From Actinobacteria bacterium IMCC25003 (GTDB lineage: Bacteria; Actinomycetota; Actinomycetes; Nanopelagicales; Nanopelagicaceae), in contig CP015603.1 of NCBI GenBank assembly GCA_002284855.1, forward strand, positions 620,001 to 684,000: DNA of 64,000 nucleotides. The letters are read 5' to 3'. Shown here one piece after another: positions 41,489 through 52,315 of the stretch. The position numbers and the translations under genes are program-made. Every line of letters begins with the position of its first letter. Positions within the stretch are counted from its first letter, which is position 1. Below the pieces are notes generated by a model. The model was not told the DNA's origin, did no database searches, and saw only the letters and a program-made list of their open reading frames with translations.

Positions 41489-42633
41489 CGCGCGAACTCG
41501 TTATTCTGGGTTCCACCGGCTCCATCGGTGTTCAAGCTCTCGAAATTGTTGAAGCTAATCCAGCTCTCTTCAGCGTTGTTGCACTCTCAGCGGCGGGTTC
41601 CAACCCCGATTTATTGATTGCGCAAGCGAAGAAGTTCAAGGTCAAGGTTGTCGGTGTAGCGAAAAATGCCGATCTCATTCGTCAGGCACTTCCTGGTGTA
41701 GAAGTTATCGATGGACCGCATGCATCTACCGAAGTTGCTGCAATCTCCTGCGACGTTGTGCTCAATGGAATTACAGGTTCAATAGGGCTCGCTCCTACAC
41801 TTGCAGCGCTCGATGCTGATAACCGTGTGGCGCTGGCTAATAAAGAATCTCTTGTGGCTGGTGGAGATTTAGTTCTATCGCGCGCAAAGGAAGATCAGCT
41901 CCTTCCGGTCGATTCCGAGCACTCGGCAATCTGGCAAGCGCTGATAGGCGAGAAGAAATCTGAAATTTCAAAGCTCATTCTCACTGCAAGTGGTGGACCA
42001 TTTAGAGATCGCACAGATTTATCTGGTGTTACTGTGCAAGAAGCACTTGCTCATCCAACATGGGTTATGGGACCAGTAGTCACTATTAACTCTGCAACGT
42101 TGATGAATAAGGGACTCGAGATCATCGAAGCGCACTATCTCTTTGGCGTTCCGTACTCACAGATTGAGGCGGTTATTCATCCGCAATCTGTCATTCACTC
42201 AATGGTCGAATTTGTTGATGGCTCAACGATTGCGCAAGGTTCTCCTCCCAATATGAAGGGGCCAATATCTTTGGCTCTTCACTATCCGCATCGTGTTCCT
42301 GCTGCCACTGCACCCATCGATTGGACACAGTCACACACCTGGAACTTTGCACCTATTGATACAGATCGATTCCCTTCCGTTGCACTTGCACGCGACTGTG
42401 GCGCAATTGGCGGGGGAGCACCTGCAATCTTCAACGCCTCCAATGAAGTTGCCGTGCAAGCCTTTGTTGATGGCTTAATCAAGTTCACTGACATCGTCTC
42501 TATCGTCAGCGCATCCGTCGACGCTCTTCGTAGCTCGGCTGCATCTAAGCTGCGCGACCTCTCTGATGTCAGTGCCATCGAGGAAGATGCGCGCCGTACT
42601 GCTCATGAATCAGTAAAGAAGGTCGGCGCATGA
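41485..42633 (+). CDS. dxr: 1-deoxy-D-xylulose 5-phosphate reductoisomerase
   Basis: First committed step of the MEP isoprenoid pathway. 382 residues with the NADPH loop GSTGSIG (9-15), metal ligands Asp143 and Glu145 in PVDSEHSAIW, and NKGLEIIEAHYLF. Starts inside the end of potC and overlaps rseP by four bases. dxr-rseP-ispG is the usual actinobacterial order. Confidence 0.96.
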   Translation: MTRELVILGSTGSIGVQALEIVEANPALFSVVALSAAGSNPDLLIAQAKKFKVKVVGVAKNADLIRQALPGVEVIDGPHASTEVAAISCDVVLNGITGSIGLAPTLAALDADNRVALANKESLVAGGDLVLSRAKEDQLLPVDSEHSAIWQALIGEKKSEISKLILTASGGPFRDRTDLSGVTVQEALAHPTWVMGPVVTINSATLMNKGLEIIEAHYLFGVPYSQIEAVIHPQSVIHSMVEFVDGSTIAQGSPPNMKGPISLALHYPHRVPAATAPIDWTQSHTWNFAPIDTDRFPSVALARDCGAIGGGAPAIFNASNEVAVQAFVDGLIKFTDIVSIVSASVDALRSSAASKLRDLSDVSAIEEDARRTAHESVKKVGA

Positions 42634-43769
42634 AACTCCTGGGGATATTTGCATTTGCCATCGCACTCCTTCTCTCGGTGATGGTCCACGAATTCGGCCA
42701 CTACATCACAGCAAAGCGCTTCGATATGAAGGTCACCGAATTCTTCCTCGGCTTCGGAAAGCGCATCTGGTCATTTACTCGCGGAGAAACTGAATTCGGA
42801 ATTAAGGCGATTCCAGCCGGCGGCTACTGCCGCATTGAGGGTATGACCCCACGCGATGAAATGCCTGCGGGTGAAGAAGCTCGTGCATTCTTTGGAGCAA
42901 CGACAACGCGCAAACTTATTGTCTTGGGCGCAGGTTCCTTTGCGCACTTTGTGATTGGCTTCTTACTTATCTTCTCAATCTTCTTCGGAGTAGGCGTTAA
43001 TACTCTGCTCTCTGATGTCACAAAGGTCTCTCCAAATTCTGCTGCAGCAGCTGCCGGTTTCCAGCCAGGCGACAAGATCATTGCAATTGATGGCAAAGAG
43101 GTAACTAACTGGTATCAAGATTCACGTGCAATAGCTACTTCAAAAGGCAAGGAACTCACCTTTACCGTTCTTCGTGATGGTGCTGAGATTTCAATCTCTG
43201 CATCCCCTTCTTATCTAGAGTCAGAGAAGCGCTACATTCTCGGTGTGGTGACAAAGATTGGCACCCAGCGCGAAAGTTTCTTCACCTCAATCTCCGAATC
43301 TGGCCGTGCTATTGCAGTTCTTACCCGAGAATCAATTAAGTCGTTAGTTGCACTACCCACAAAGGTGCCACAACTAATTCGCCAAACATTTGGTGGAGAA
43401 GAGCGCGACCCCAATGGTCTTGTGGGAGTAGTGGGCGCTGCTCGAGTTTCTGGTGATGCCGTAAGTAGTAACAAGCTCAATAACACCGAACGTTTTGGAA
43501 CATTCCTACTCCTTATTGCAAGCCTCAATATCTTTGTGGGAATCTTTAACCTCCTTCCTCTTCTTCCACTCGATGGTGGTCATATGGCAGTTGCCATCGC
43601 CGATGAAATCCGCGCCTTCTTTGCTCGACTTCGCGGAAAGCCTCGACCAGCTGGAATTGATGTGAATGTCCTAACACCAATCACCATGACAGTCTTTGCG
43701 GTGCTCGCTGTTCTCACCTCGATTCTGCTGATTGCCGACATCTTTAATCCCGTTTCGCTCAATTTGTAG
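42630..43769 (+). CDS. rseP: Site-2 zinc metalloprotease RseP (Rip1-like)
   Basis: Intramembrane protease that cleaves anti-sigma factors and signal-peptide remnants. 379 residues: zinc motif HEFGH at 20-24 in the first helix, a PDZ domain in the centre (AAAAGFQPGDKIIAIDGKEV) and the second metal site NLLPLLPLDGGHM near the C-terminus. Helices at about 1-30, 105-125, 295-320 and 350-375. Located between dxr and ispG as in other actinobacteria. Confidence 0.95.
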   Translation: MKLLGIFAFAIALLLSVMVHEFGHYITAKRFDMKVTEFFLGFGKRIWSFTRGETEFGIKAIPAGGYCRIEGMTPRDEMPAGEEARAFFGATTTRKLIVLGAGSFAHFVIGFLLIFSIFFGVGVNTLLSDVTKVSPNSAAAAAGFQPGDKIIAIDGKEVTNWYQDSRAIATSKGKELTFTVLRDGAEISISASPSYLESEKRYILGVVTKIGTQRESFFTSISESGRAIAVLTRESIKSLVALPTKVPQLIRQTFGGEERDPNGLVGVVGAARVSGDAVSSNKLNNTERFGTFLLLIASLNIFVGIFNLLPLLPLDGGHMAVAIADEIRAFFARLRGKPRPAGIDVNVLTPITMTVFAVLAVLTSILLIADIFNPVSLNL

Positions 43770-43790
43770 AGATAAGGCAGAATACGACTC

Positions 43791-44942
43791 ATGGTTGATC
43801 TCGGAATTCCCAGCGCTCCACCTCCTACGTTGCACCCACGTCGCAAGACGAAGCAGCTCAACGTTGGCGGAGTAGGAGTAGGTTCTGATTCACCAGTAAG
43901 CGTGCAATCGATGTGTACAACGCTCACATCTGATGTCAACGCAACGCTTCAGCAGATCGCAGAACTCACAGCATCTGGTTGCCAGATCGTTCGCGTTGCA
44001 GTCCCTTCACAAGATGATGCAGATGCACTCGCTCAGATTGCTAAGAAGTCACAGATTCCAGTAATCGCAGATATCCACTTCCAGCCGAAATACATCTTTG
44101 CTGCTATCGATGCAGGGTGCGCCGCTGTTCGCGTTAACCCTGGCAACATCAAGCAATTCGATGACAAGGTCAAAGAAGTTGCAAAGGCAGCAGGAGATGC
44201 AGGAATTCCAATCCGCATCGGCGTCAACGCTGGCTCACTCGATCCACGACTTCTCAAGAAGTACGGAAAAGCAACACCTGAAGCTCTGGCAGAGTCTGCA
44301 CTTTGGGAAGCATCACTCTTTGAAGAGCATGGTTTTAGCAATATCAAGATTTCAGTAAAGCATCACGATCCAGTAACGATGGTCAATGCCTATCGCCTAC
44401 TTGCTGCTAAGTGCGATTATCCGTTGCACCTCGGCGTCACTGAGGCCGGCCCCATCTTCCAAGGCACCATTAAATCTGCAACAGCATTTGGAATTTTGCT
44501 TGCTGAAGGTATCGGCGACACTATTCGCGTCTCACTCTCAGCGCCTCCTGTTGAAGAAGTAAAAGTTGGAATCTCAATTCTTGAATCACTGAACTTGCGT
44601 CAACGTAAGCTCGAAATCGTTTCATGCCCTTCATGCGGTCGCGCACAAGTAGATGTCTACACGCTTGCGGAAAAGGTTCAGGCAGGACTTCAAGGAATGA
44701 CAGTTCCACTTCGCGTTGCAGTAATGGGATGCGTTGTTAACGGACCGGGCGAAGCGCGTGAGGCCGATCTCGGCGTCGCATCCGGAAACGGTAAAGGTCA
44801 AATCTTTGTTAAGGGTGAAGTCATTAAGACAGTTCCAGAAGCCCAGATTGTTGAAACTCTTATTGAAGAAGCTATGCGTCTTGCTGAAGAGATGGAAGCC
44901 GCAGGCGTTCCATCAGGAGAACCTTCCGTCACAACTTCGTAA
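43791..44942 (+). CDS. ispG: 4-hydroxy-3-methylbut-2-enyl-diphosphate synthase
   Basis: Fe-S reductase of the MEP pathway converting the cyclic diphosphate to HMBPP. 383 residues: a TIM-barrel N-terminal part ([16 protein letters not shown]) and a C-terminal cluster domain with cysteines in [14 protein letters not shown] and [16 protein letters not shown] seven bases before the ATG may be a weak own promoter, but it lies only 21 bases after rseP. Confidence 0.96.
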   Translation: MVDLGIPSAPPPTLHPRRKTKQLNVGGVGVGSDSPVSVQSMCTTLTSDVNATLQQIAELTASGCQIVRVAVPSQDDADALAQIAKKSQIPVIADIHFQPKYIFAAIDAGCAAVRVNPGNIKQFDDKVKEVAKAAGDAGIPIRIGVNAGSLDPRLLKKYGKATPEALAESALWEASLFEEHGFSNIKISVKHHDPVTMVNAYRLLAAKCDYPLHLGVTEAGPIFQGTIKSATAFGILLAEGIGDTIRVSLSAPPVEEVKVGISILESLNLRQRKLEIVSCPSCGRAQVDVYTLAEKVQAGLQGMTVPLRVAVMGCVVNGPGEAREADLGVASGNGKGQIFVKGEVIKTVPEAQIVETLIEEAMRLAEEMEAAGVPSGEPSVTTS

Positions 44943-44950
44943 TAGTCAGG

Positions 44951-44956
44951 TAGGGT
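44951..44956 (+). promoter_or_regulatory. Leaderless-type -10 element for proS
   Basis: TAGGGT ends seven bases before the ATG at 44964, just after the ispG stop. It favours the first ATG over the one at 44973. Confidence 0.45.
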
Positions 44957-44963
44957 TCGCGTT

Positions 44964-46697
44964 ATGTTGCGAATGTCCACCCTGTTCTTACGCACTTTGC
45001 GCGATGACCCAGCAGATGCTGAAGTTCCAAGCCATCGCCTCTTAGTTCGCGCTGGATATATTCGCCGTATCGCTGCAGGTGTTTACTCATGGCTTCCACT
45101 TGGCGTCATCACACTTCGCAATATCGAGAATATTGTTCGCGACGAAATGGATAAAGCTGGCTTCCAAGAAGTTCACTTCCCAGCGTTGCTCCCTAAGGAT
45201 GCATACGAAACAACTGGCCGTTGGAACGATTACGGCCCAGATCTCTTCCGTCTCCAAGATCGCAAGGGCGCTGACTATCTTCTAGGACCTACCCACGAAG
45301 AGATGTTCACACTTATGGTCAAGGGCGAGTACTCATCGTATAAAGATTTGCCACTTGCTCTCTATCAAATTCAGACTAAGTACCGCGACGAAGCGCGACC
45401 ACGTTCAGGAATTATCCGCGGTCGTGAATTCGTCATGAAAGATTCATATTCATTCGATCTCACCGATGAAGGACTCGTCGAGTCATATATGCGCCATCGT
45501 GCGGCCTATATCAAGACATTTGATCGCTTGCGCCTCAAGTACAACATTGTCAGTGCAGTCTCTGGTGCTATGGGTGGCTCAGCTTCAGAAGAGTTCTTAG
45601 CTCCTTGCGATACCGGTGAAGATACTTATGTACTCTGCGAGAAGTGTGGCTACGCCGCAAACGTTGAAGCGATGACAACAGTAATTGCACCTAGCGATGC
45701 CTCAGGTGTCGCAGCTCTCGAAGTATTTGATTCACCTAATACTCCGACTATCGACACACTCGTTGAACTTCTCAACGCAAAGTTCGGTGGGGGATACGAC
45801 GGGTCCATGACTCTCAAGAACGTCATGTTGATGGCAGATGAGACTCCCATCTCTGTTCTCGTTCCGGGCGATCGCGAAGTAGATCTCAAGCGATTACAAG
45901 CAAACCTCGCTGGTGTAAACGATATTCGCGTCTTTGAAGAACCAGATTTCGCAAAGTTCCCCGGGCTCGTTAAGGGTTACATCGGACCACAGGATGCAAA
46001 GAAGAATGGCATCACTGTCTATGCAGATCCACGTATCGCACCAGGTACCTCATGGGTAACTGGCGCAAATGCAAAAGATAAGCATGCACGAAATGTTGTC
46101 AATGGTCGCGATTTCACAGTCGATCACTACATCGAAGCAGCACAAATCAAGCAAGGTGATTCTTGCCCGAAGTGTGAAACGCCAGTCATCATTGATCGCG
46201 CAATCGAAATTGGCCATATCTTCCAACTTGGTCGCAAGTATGCGGATGCACTTGGTCTCACAGTGCTCGATCAGAACGGCAAATCCCAGGTAGTCACAAT
46301 GGGCTCATATGGAATCGGTGTATCTCGCGCAGTCGCAGCGATCGCCGAACAGAGTTACGACGAAATCGGTCTCTCATGGCCAGTCGAGGTCGCTCCTTCG
46401 AAGGTTCATGTCGTTGCAACAGGCAAAGAAGATTCAGTATTCGAAACTGCCGAGAAGATTTCAGCAGAGCTCGAATCGCGGGGAATCAGTGTGATGATCG
46501 ATGATCGTCGCGGAACTTCGCCCGGAGTTAAATTTAAAGATGCCGAGCTCATTGGTATTCCCGTCATTGTGGTTGTCGGTAAGGCTCTCGAGCAAGGAAA
46601 TGTAGAAGTTCGAGTTCGCAAGAGCGGTGATAAGTCAGAGGTAGCAGTTGGTTCTGCTGTTGAACATATTGCTGCACTTCTGCCAACGCTGAGCTAA
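44964..46697 (+). CDS. proS: Prolyl-tRNA synthetase (bacterial type)
   Basis: Class II synthetase charging tRNA(Pro). 577 residues: catalytic motifs 1-3 with the characteristic editing insertion (INS, about 225-390) between motifs 2 and 3, then an anticodon-binding domain. Seen directly: [36 protein letters not shown] and GSYGIGVSR. The insertion marks the bacterial type rather than the eukaryote-like one. Its stop shares one base with the next gene's start. Confidence 0.96.
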   Translation: MLRMSTLFLRTLRDDPADAEVPSHRLLVRAGYIRRIAAGVYSWLPLGVITLRNIENIVRDEMDKAGFQEVHFPALLPKDAYETTGRWNDYGPDLFRLQDRKGADYLLGPTHEEMFTLMVKGEYSSYKDLPLALYQIQTKYRDEARPRSGIIRGREFVMKDSYSFDLTDEGLVESYMRHRAAYIKTFDRLRLKYNIVSAVSGAMGGSASEEFLAPCDTGEDTYVLCEKCGYAANVEAMTTVIAPSDASGVAALEVFDSPNTPTIDTLVELLNAKFGGGYDGSMTLKNVMLMADETPISVLVPGDREVDLKRLQANLAGVNDIRVFEEPDFAKFPGLVKGYIGPQDAKKNGITVYADPRIAPGTSWVTGANAKDKHARNVVNGRDFTVDHYIEAAQIKQGDSCPKCETPVIIDRAIEIGHIFQLGRKYADALGLTVLDQNGKSQVVTMGSYGIGVSRAVAAIAEQSYDEIGLSWPVEVAPSKVHVVATGKEDSVFETAEKISAELESRGISVMIDDRRGTSPGVKFKDAELIGIPVIVVVGKALEQGNVEVRVRKSGDKSEVAVGSAVEHIAALLPTLS

Positions 46698-47476
46698 TGC
46701 TCGAAAATCTCTCCGCGCTCAATCTCGCCTTATTAGGTCTAGCCATGTTTTCAGCCGGCTTTGTTGACGCCATCGCTGGTGGAGGCGGGCTCATTCAGAC
46801 TCCTGCAATGCTGTTGACCTTTGCAGACCGCAACCCGGTATCTGTTGTGGCCACTTCAAAGACCGCCGCATTCTTTGGAACAACCACTGCAGCTATTAAA
46901 TATCGCAAATCCATTAAGACAGATCCGCGATTGCTCATCGCGATGGTTATTCCTGCCTTTATTGGAGCGAGCTTTGGCGCTCATTTAGCATCACAAATCT
47001 CTCCGGGTAGTTACAAGAGTTCAATACTTTTCATTATGGTCGCCATATTTATATATACCCTGGCAAATCCAGATCTCGGTAAAGAACAGATTGAGAAACA
47101 TTCACCTCGTAAGTTAAAAATTATTGGAGCAATCGCTGGGTTAGCCATCGGTTTCTATGATGGATTAATCGGCCCCGGCACCGGAACTATGTTGATGATT
47201 GCGCTCGTTGCCATCATGGGTTTTGCCTTTGTTGGTGCCTCAGCGATTGCAAAGGTTGTCAATGCGACCACAAACTTAGCCTCCATCATTGTTGTGGGGC
47301 TCACCATTGGCTTTATGTGGAAACTTGGCTTGGTCTTGGGCGTAGCAAATCTCTTAGGTGGATATACCGGCTCGCATATGGCAATTAAGAAGGGCTCTAG
47401 CTTTATTCGAATCTTCTACCTCATCGTCACTGGATTACTCATTCTGCGACTTGGATACTCGCTCTACTTCGAGTAA
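46697..47476 (+). CDS. TauE/SafE family membrane transporter
   Basis: A 259-residue protein with about eight transmembrane segments and the two TauE/SafE repeats: GFVDAIAGGGGLIQTPAML near the N-terminus and GFYDGLIGPGTGTMLMIAL in the second half. Family members export sulfite, sulfoacetate or other small organosulfur or carboxylate anions; the substrate here cannot be told. It overlaps proS by one base and sits between proS and rimP, where core genes usually adjoin. Confidence 0.85.
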   Translation: MLENLSALNLALLGLAMFSAGFVDAIAGGGGLIQTPAMLLTFADRNPVSVVATSKTAAFFGTTTAAIKYRKSIKTDPRLLIAMVIPAFIGASFGAHLASQISPGSYKSSILFIMVAIFIYTLANPDLGKEQIEKHSPRKLKIIGAIAGLAIGFYDGLIGPGTGTMLMIALVAIMGFAFVGASAIAKVVNATTNLASIIVVGLTIGFMWKLGLVLGVANLLGGYTGSHMAIKKGSSFIRIFYLIVTGLLILRLGYSLYFE

Positions 47477-47525
47477 AATTCTGACTTGTTCAACAACTTA
47501 ATAACAATCGAATAGGACGAACTCC

Positions 47526-48002
47526 ATGGCTCTCAAAGATCAAGTATCTGAATACATTACGCCAGCACTACACCAAGCTGGATATTTCCTCGAAGATGTA
47601 AATATCGTCTCACCGGGCCAACACCGCATCGTCACAGTCATCGTCGATGGTGAGAGCGCGCTCAATCTTGATCAAGTCACCGTTGCATCCAAGCTTGTCT
47701 CTGAACTTCTCGATGAAGCTACCTTTATGGGGGAGACTCCATTTACACTCGAAGTTACCTCACCTGGAATTGATCGCCCACTCACACTTCCGCGCCACTT
47801 CGCGAAGAATAATGACCGCCTTCTGAAGGTTACCCAGACTGATGGCAAGGTGGTGACGGGTCGAATTCTTTCCAATACCGATACAGATGTCACACTCACT
47901 GTTGCAGAGAAGAAAGAGATAAAGGAAGTCACCATCTCTTTCTCAGATATCAAGCGCGCACAGGTTGAAATTGAATTTAATCGCAAGGATGGAGATAAGT
48001 AA
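47526..48002 (+). CDS. rimP: Ribosome maturation factor RimP
   Basis: Assists 30S assembly. 158 residues with the N-terminal domain ending in VTSPGIDRPLTLPRHFAKN, the clearest family motif, and a C-terminal SH3-like domain. Overlaps nusA by one base, the conserved rimP-nusA-infB arrangement. AGGA seven to ten bases upstream serves as ribosome-binding site. Confidence 0.95.
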   Translation: MALKDQVSEYITPALHQAGYFLEDVNIVSPGQHRIVTVIVDGESALNLDQVTVASKLVSELLDEATFMGETPFTLEVTSPGIDRPLTLPRHFAKNNDRLLKVTQTDGKVVTGRILSNTDTDVTLTVAEKKEIKEVTISFSDIKRAQVEIEFNRKDGDK

Positions 48003-48979
48003 TGGGCGTCGATATCTCAGCGCTCGTTCAGCTCACCGAAGCCAAAGGCATGCCGCTCGAACAACTTATCCAGATGATAGAAGCCGCTGTTCTTAATGCC
48101 TATACCGAGACACCTGAACCCAACCGCTATGCGCGCGTTCAGCTCGATCGCGAGACTGGCGATATCCAGATCTTCGTTCCAACATTTAATGAACTCGGCG
48201 AACGCATAAGCGAAGATGTTCTCGAAGTTGAAGGCTTTGATCGCATGGCAACATCGACTGCACGCCAGACAATCAAGCAGCAGATGCGTGCAACTAACGA
48301 TGCTGAAATCGTCGGGGAATTCACTACATCTGTCGGAGACGTTATCTCAGGAATTATTCAACAAGGTCGCGATCCCAAGATGATTCATGTCAACCTCGGA
48401 CGTATCGAAGGAAAGATTCCACCCCAGGAACAAGTTCCTGGTGAGGTCTATACACACGGCGAACGCATTAAATGTTTTGTGGTCGAGGTAAAGCAAGGAC
48501 TTAAAGGTCCTGAAATCATGTTATCTCGAAGCCATCCAGGACTAGTGAAGCAACTCTTTGCTCTTGAAGTTCCTGAAATTAAAGATGGAATCGTTGAAAT
48601 CATGGGCGTATCTCGCGAAGCTGGTCATCGCACCAAGATTGCCGTGCGTTCTCATCGCGCAGGTGTTTCTCCTAAGGGTTCACTCATTGGACCACTCGGT
48701 GCGCGTTCTCGTGCAGTAATGGATGAACTCAATGGCGAGAAGATTGATATCGTCGATTTCGATGAAGATCCAGCCAAGTACGTGGCACATGCACTTGCTC
48801 CCGCAAAGGTAAGTAGCGTGACCATCGTCGACGAACTTTCACGATCTGCGAAGGTAGTCGTTCCTGATTACCAACTCTCATTAGCTATCGGCAAAGATGG
48901 ACAGAATGCCCGTCTTGCAGCGCGACTAACCGGCTGGCGTATCGATATCCATCCAGATACCCCCGCACCAACAGCGTAA
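48002..48979 (+). CDS. nusA: Transcription termination/antitermination protein NusA
   Basis: RNA polymerase-binding factor controlling pausing, termination and rRNA antitermination. 325 residues in the short actinobacterial form: N-terminal domain, S1 domain ([15 protein letters not shown]), and KH1/KH2 ([55 protein letters not shown]). No acidic C-terminal repeats. No ylxR gene follows, although many bacteria keep one between nusA and infB. Confidence 0.96.
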   Translation: MGVDISALVQLTEAKGMPLEQLIQMIEAAVLNAYTETPEPNRYARVQLDRETGDIQIFVPTFNELGERISEDVLEVEGFDRMATSTARQTIKQQMRATNDAEIVGEFTTSVGDVISGIIQQGRDPKMIHVNLGRIEGKIPPQEQVPGEVYTHGERIKCFVVEVKQGLKGPEIMLSRSHPGLVKQLFALEVPEIKDGIVEIMGVSREAGHRTKIAVRSHRAGVSPKGSLIGPLGARSRAVMDELNGEKIDIVDFDEDPAKYVAHALAPAKVSSVTIVDELSRSAKVVVPDYQLSLAIGKDGQNARLAARLTGWRIDIHPDTPAPTA

Positions 48980-49016
48980 AACCCCGCGTGAAATAGGGAA
49001 TTCCACCCTGATTCGC

Positions 49017-49170
49017 TAGACTAAGCACATTACGTAGGCTCGCAAGAGCTGCGTTATTAACGAAATGGATGCGAAAGATATGAAACTCAAATGAGCTCGT
49101 TTACATCATGAGGTCGAACAACTAGGGCTCGCATCCCACAAGAATTAATGCGGGCCAAGACAGGAGAAAT
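49017..49170 (+). promoter_or_regulatory. infB -10 element and 5' leader with hairpin
   Basis: TAGACT (49017-49022) predicts a start near 49029 and a leader of about 140 bases. The leader ends with a nine-pair hairpin (49126-49134 with 49148-49156, one G-U) standing just before the AGGAGA ribosome-binding site at 49162-49167. No -35 box or small reading frame is evident in the 190-base gap. Confidence 0.4.
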
Positions 49171-51876
49171 GTGTCAAAGGTCCGCGTACATGAGTTGGCA
49201 AAACAACTCGGTATGGAGAGCAAGGAAGTCCTTGCAAAGCTCCAAGAAATGGGCGAATTCGTCCGATCAGCATCTTCAACAGTTGAAGCACCAGTAGTCC
49301 GCAAGTTAGTTGCGCTCTACCCAGATGCCAAGCCGGTTGAGGAGAAGAAGCCAGTCAAGAAGGCGGCAGCGAAGAAGACAGCTGCCTCAAAGAAGACTGC
49401 AGATGTAAATCCAGAACTCGCAGCAGAGTTAGCCGCTGAACTCGGCGTCGATCTTGCAGCTCTTAAGGCATCACGCGATGCTGAAAAGGTTGCGCAAGAA
49501 GAAGCTAAGGCTGCAGCAACAGAGGCAGCTGCAACACCAGCAACTCCTCCTGCTCCAAGTGCGACACCATCTGCACCTCGTCCTGGAAACAATCCATTTT
49601 CAACTGGTGGCGCAGTTCCACGCCCACCTCGTCCTGGTAATAATCCATTTTCAACTGGTGGCGCAGTTCCACGCCCACCACAGCGACCACAAGGTACAGG
49701 TGCACCTCGTCCAGGAATGGCGGGAGCGCGCCCAGGTTCTGTACGTCCAGGTTTTGCAGCACGTCCTGGTGCGCCACGACCAGCAGGCGCCGGAACCGGA
49801 ACAGGTAATTACCCACCACGTACTGGTGGAGCACCAACATCATCAGGTCCATACCGTTCACAAGGTGCACCTGGTGCAGGTGGCGCAGCTGGTGGTCCAC
49901 AACGTCCAGGCAGCGGCGGTCCTAATCGCGGTCCAGGTCGTGGCGGTACTGCAGGCGCGTTTGGAAAGAATGCAAGTAAATCTTCAAAGCGTAAGCAGAA
50001 GTCACGTAAAGCGCTGCGCGAAGAGTTCGACAATATGCAGGCACCACAACTTGGTGGAGCAGTTATTCCACATGGTGATGGAAAGACAAAGATTCGTATG
50101 CGTCGCGGTGCTTCTCTTGCAGATTTCGCCGAAAAGATTGGTGCAGATCCAGCAGCGTTAGTTTCAGCTCTATTCCACCTTGGTGAAATGGTTACTGCAA
50201 CACAGTCAGTAGATGCAGATACTTTCGAAATTCTCGGTGCACAGCTTAAGTACCAGATTGAAATCGTTTCACCTGAAGATGAAGATCGTGAGCTTCTCCA
50301 GGACTTCGATATCGATCTAGCTCAAGAGCTTGAAGATATGAACCCTGATGATCTCGTCGCACGTCCACCAGTTGTTACTGTCATGGGCCACGTCGATCAC
50401 GGTAAGACATCTCTTCTCGATGCAATCCGTAAGACCGAAGTGATTAAGGGCGAAGCTGGTGGAATTACTCAGCACATTGGTGCTTACCAAATTCACCACG
50501 ACCACGATGGCGTTAACCGCGCAATCACCTTTATCGATACACCGGGCCACGAAGCGTTTACAGCGATGCGTGCCCGTGGTGCAAAGGTCACAGATATTGC
50601 AGTGCTCGTAGTTGCTGCCGACGACGGCATCATGCCTCAGACAATTGAAGCGCTTAACCACGCTCAAGCTGCTGATGTGCCAATCGTTGTTGCAGTAAAC
50701 AAGATTGATAAGGAAGGCGCGAACCCAGATAAGGTCCGCCAGCAATTGACCGAGTACAACTTGATCGCTGAAGAGTACGGCGGAGACACAATCTTCGTAA
50801 ACGTCTCTGCCAAGAAGGGCGAAGGCGTCGATGCACTTATCGACTCAATCCTCCTCACGGCAGATGCTGCTATTGATCTTCGTGCCATCGCTGCCGATGA
50901 TGCTCGTGGTGTAGCTATTGAAGCTCACCTCGATCGTGGTCGTGGACCTGTTGCAACAGTTCTCGTGCAACGCGGAACTTTGAAGGTCGGAGATGCAATC
51001 GTCGCTGGTGGTTCATTCGGTCGCGTACGTGCAATGCTCGATGAGCATGGTGCAAATGTGGATGAAGCTGGCCCATCGCGTCCTGTGCAGGTTCTCGGTT
51101 TCACATCTGTTCCAAACGCTGGAGACACATTCCTCGTTGCAGAAGATGACCGCACCGCACGTCAGATTGCTGAAAAGCGTCAGGCTGCAGAGCGAAATGC
51201 TCAATTGGCTAAGGCTCGCAAGAAGGTTTCACTCGAAGACTTCATGGAGCAGTCCAAGATTTCAACTCTGAACCTCATCCTCAAGGGTGACGTTTCAGGT
51301 TCTGTTGAAGCCCTCGAAGATGCTCTTATGCAGCTCGATGTCGGAGCAGAAGTTGATCTTCGCGTTATCCACCGCGGCGTAGGTGCAATCACCAAGAGCG
51401 ATATCACTCTTGCATCTGCATCAACTGCTGTTGTTATCGGCTTCAACGTGAAGCCTGAACCACAGACAGCAATCTACGCCGATCAAGAAGGCGTTGAAGT
51501 TCGCTTCTACTCAGTTATCTATAACGCAATCGAAGAAATCGAGCTCTCACTTAAGGGTCTCCTTAAGCCTGAATTCGAAGAGGTTGTACTTGGTAACGCA
51601 GAAGTTCGCGATCTCTTCAAATCATCTAAGGTCGGAACAATTGCAGGTTCAATCGTTACTGACGGAATAATCCGCCGTAATGCAAAGGCGCGCGTATTGC
51701 GTGACGGAGCAGTACTCGCTGAGGATGTCACTATCGAATCCCTCAAGCGCTTTAAAGATGATGCAACCGAAGTCAAGGAAGGCTTTGAGTGCGGTATCGG
51801 CGTAGGTAAGGGAGCTGACCTCCAAGTTGGCGACATCATCCAGGTATTCGAGATGCGCGAGAAGAAGCGCGCGTAA
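49171..51876 (+). CDS. infB: Translation initiation factor IF-2
   Basis: GTPase that places initiator tRNA on the 30S subunit and joins subunits. 901 residues: IF2_N domain ([26 protein letters not shown]), a long Ala/Pro/Gly-rich linker with an exact-length internal repeat, a second IF2_N region, then the G domain with G1 GHVDHGKT (406-413), DTPGHEAF and NKID, and domains II-IV. GTG start with AGGAGA before it. Overall layout is typical of actinobacteria. Confidence 0.97.
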   Translation: MSKVRVHELAKQLGMESKEVLAKLQEMGEFVRSASSTVEAPVVRKLVALYPDAKPVEEKKPVKKAAAKKTAASKKTADVNPELAAELAAELGVDLAALKASRDAEKVAQEEAKAAATEAAATPATPPAPSATPSAPRPGNNPFSTGGAVPRPPRPGNNPFSTGGAVPRPPQRPQGTGAPRPGMAGARPGSVRPGFAARPGAPRPAGAGTGTGNYPPRTGGAPTSSGPYRSQGAPGAGGAAGGPQRPGSGGPNRGPGRGGTAGAFGKNASKSSKRKQKSRKALREEFDNMQAPQLGGAVIPHGDGKTKIRMRRGASLADFAEKIGADPAALVSALFHLGEMVTATQSVDADTFEILGAQLKYQIEIVSPEDEDRELLQDFDIDLAQELEDMNPDDLVARPPVVTVMGHVDHGKTSLLDAIRKTEVIKGEAGGITQHIGAYQIHHDHDGVNRAITFIDTPGHEAFTAMRARGAKVTDIAVLVVAADDGIMPQTIEALNHAQAADVPIVVAVNKIDKEGANPDKVRQQLTEYNLIAEEYGGDTIFVNVSAKKGEGVDALIDSILLTADAAIDLRAIAADDARGVAIEAHLDRGRGPVATVLVQRGTLKVGDAIVAGGSFGRVRAMLDEHGANVDEAGPSRPVQVLGFTSVPNAGDTFLVAEDDRTARQIAEKRQAAERNAQLAKARKKVSLEDFMEQSKISTLNLILKGDVSGSVEALEDALMQLDVGAEVDLRVIHRGVGAITKSDITLASASTAVVIGFNVKPEPQTAIYADQEGVEVRFYSVIYNAIEEIELSLKGLLKPEFEEVVLGNAEVRDLFKSSKVGTIAGSIVTDGIIRRNAKARVLRDGAVLAEDVTIESLKRFKDDATEVKEGFECGIGVGKGADLQVGDIIQVFEMREKKRA
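49579..49680 (+). repeat. Two-copy tandem repeat inside infB
   Basis: Two copies of a 51-base unit (49579-49629 and 49630-49680) encode [17 protein letters not shown] twice in the disordered linker. They differ at a few bases only, so the duplication looks recent. Confidence 0.85.
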
Positions 51877-51878
51877 CC

Positions 51879-52310
51879 ATGGGAAATTCACACCGCAGCC
51901 ACAAGGTTGCAGACCGCATCAAGGTAGTAGTGGCACAGCTACTTGAGACAAAGATTAAAGATCCGCGTCTTGGCTTTGTCACTGTTACCGATGCGCGCGT
52001 TACTGGAGATCTCCAGAACGCCTCGATCTTCTACACCGTTCTCGGTGGCGAAGATGAGCGCGCTGCAACTGCTGCGGCTCTCGAATCTGCAAAGGGCGTT
52101 ATCCGTAGCGCCGTAGGCAAGGATTTGGGAACTCGAATTACTCCATCGCTTGAATTTATCCTCGATGGACTGCCTGAATCCGCGCGCGAACTCGACACAT
52201 TACTTGAGCGTGTTCACCAACTCGATGCAGAGGTGGCAAAGGCGCGCGAAAATGCGAAGCCAGTTGTCGAAGATCCTTACAAAGTCCCACGCGTCATTGA
52301 AGAAGATTAG
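51879..52310 (+). CDS. rbfA: Ribosome-binding factor A
   Basis: Cold-shock 30S maturation factor. 143 residues with a KH-like fold: [37 protein letters not shown] is split over the conserved N-terminal half, and [11 protein letters not shown] follows. A charged C-terminal tail ends the protein. Begins two bases after infB. No DHH-family phosphoesterase gene lies between rbfA and truB, as found in several other actinobacteria. Confidence 0.95.
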   Translation: MGNSHRSHKVADRIKVVVAQLLETKIKDPRLGFVTVTDARVTGDLQNASIFYTVLGGEDERAATAAALESAKGVIRSAVGKDLGTRITPSLEFILDGLPESARELDTLLERVHQLDAEVAKARENAKPVVEDPYKVPRVIEED

Positions 52311-52315
52311 AAGCC

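Noticed and set aside
49454-50161. A 235-codon frame inside infB rich in His, Gln and Val.
   Set aside because: Composition is the out-of-frame shadow of the Ala/Pro/Gly-rich IF-2 linker; no start signal.
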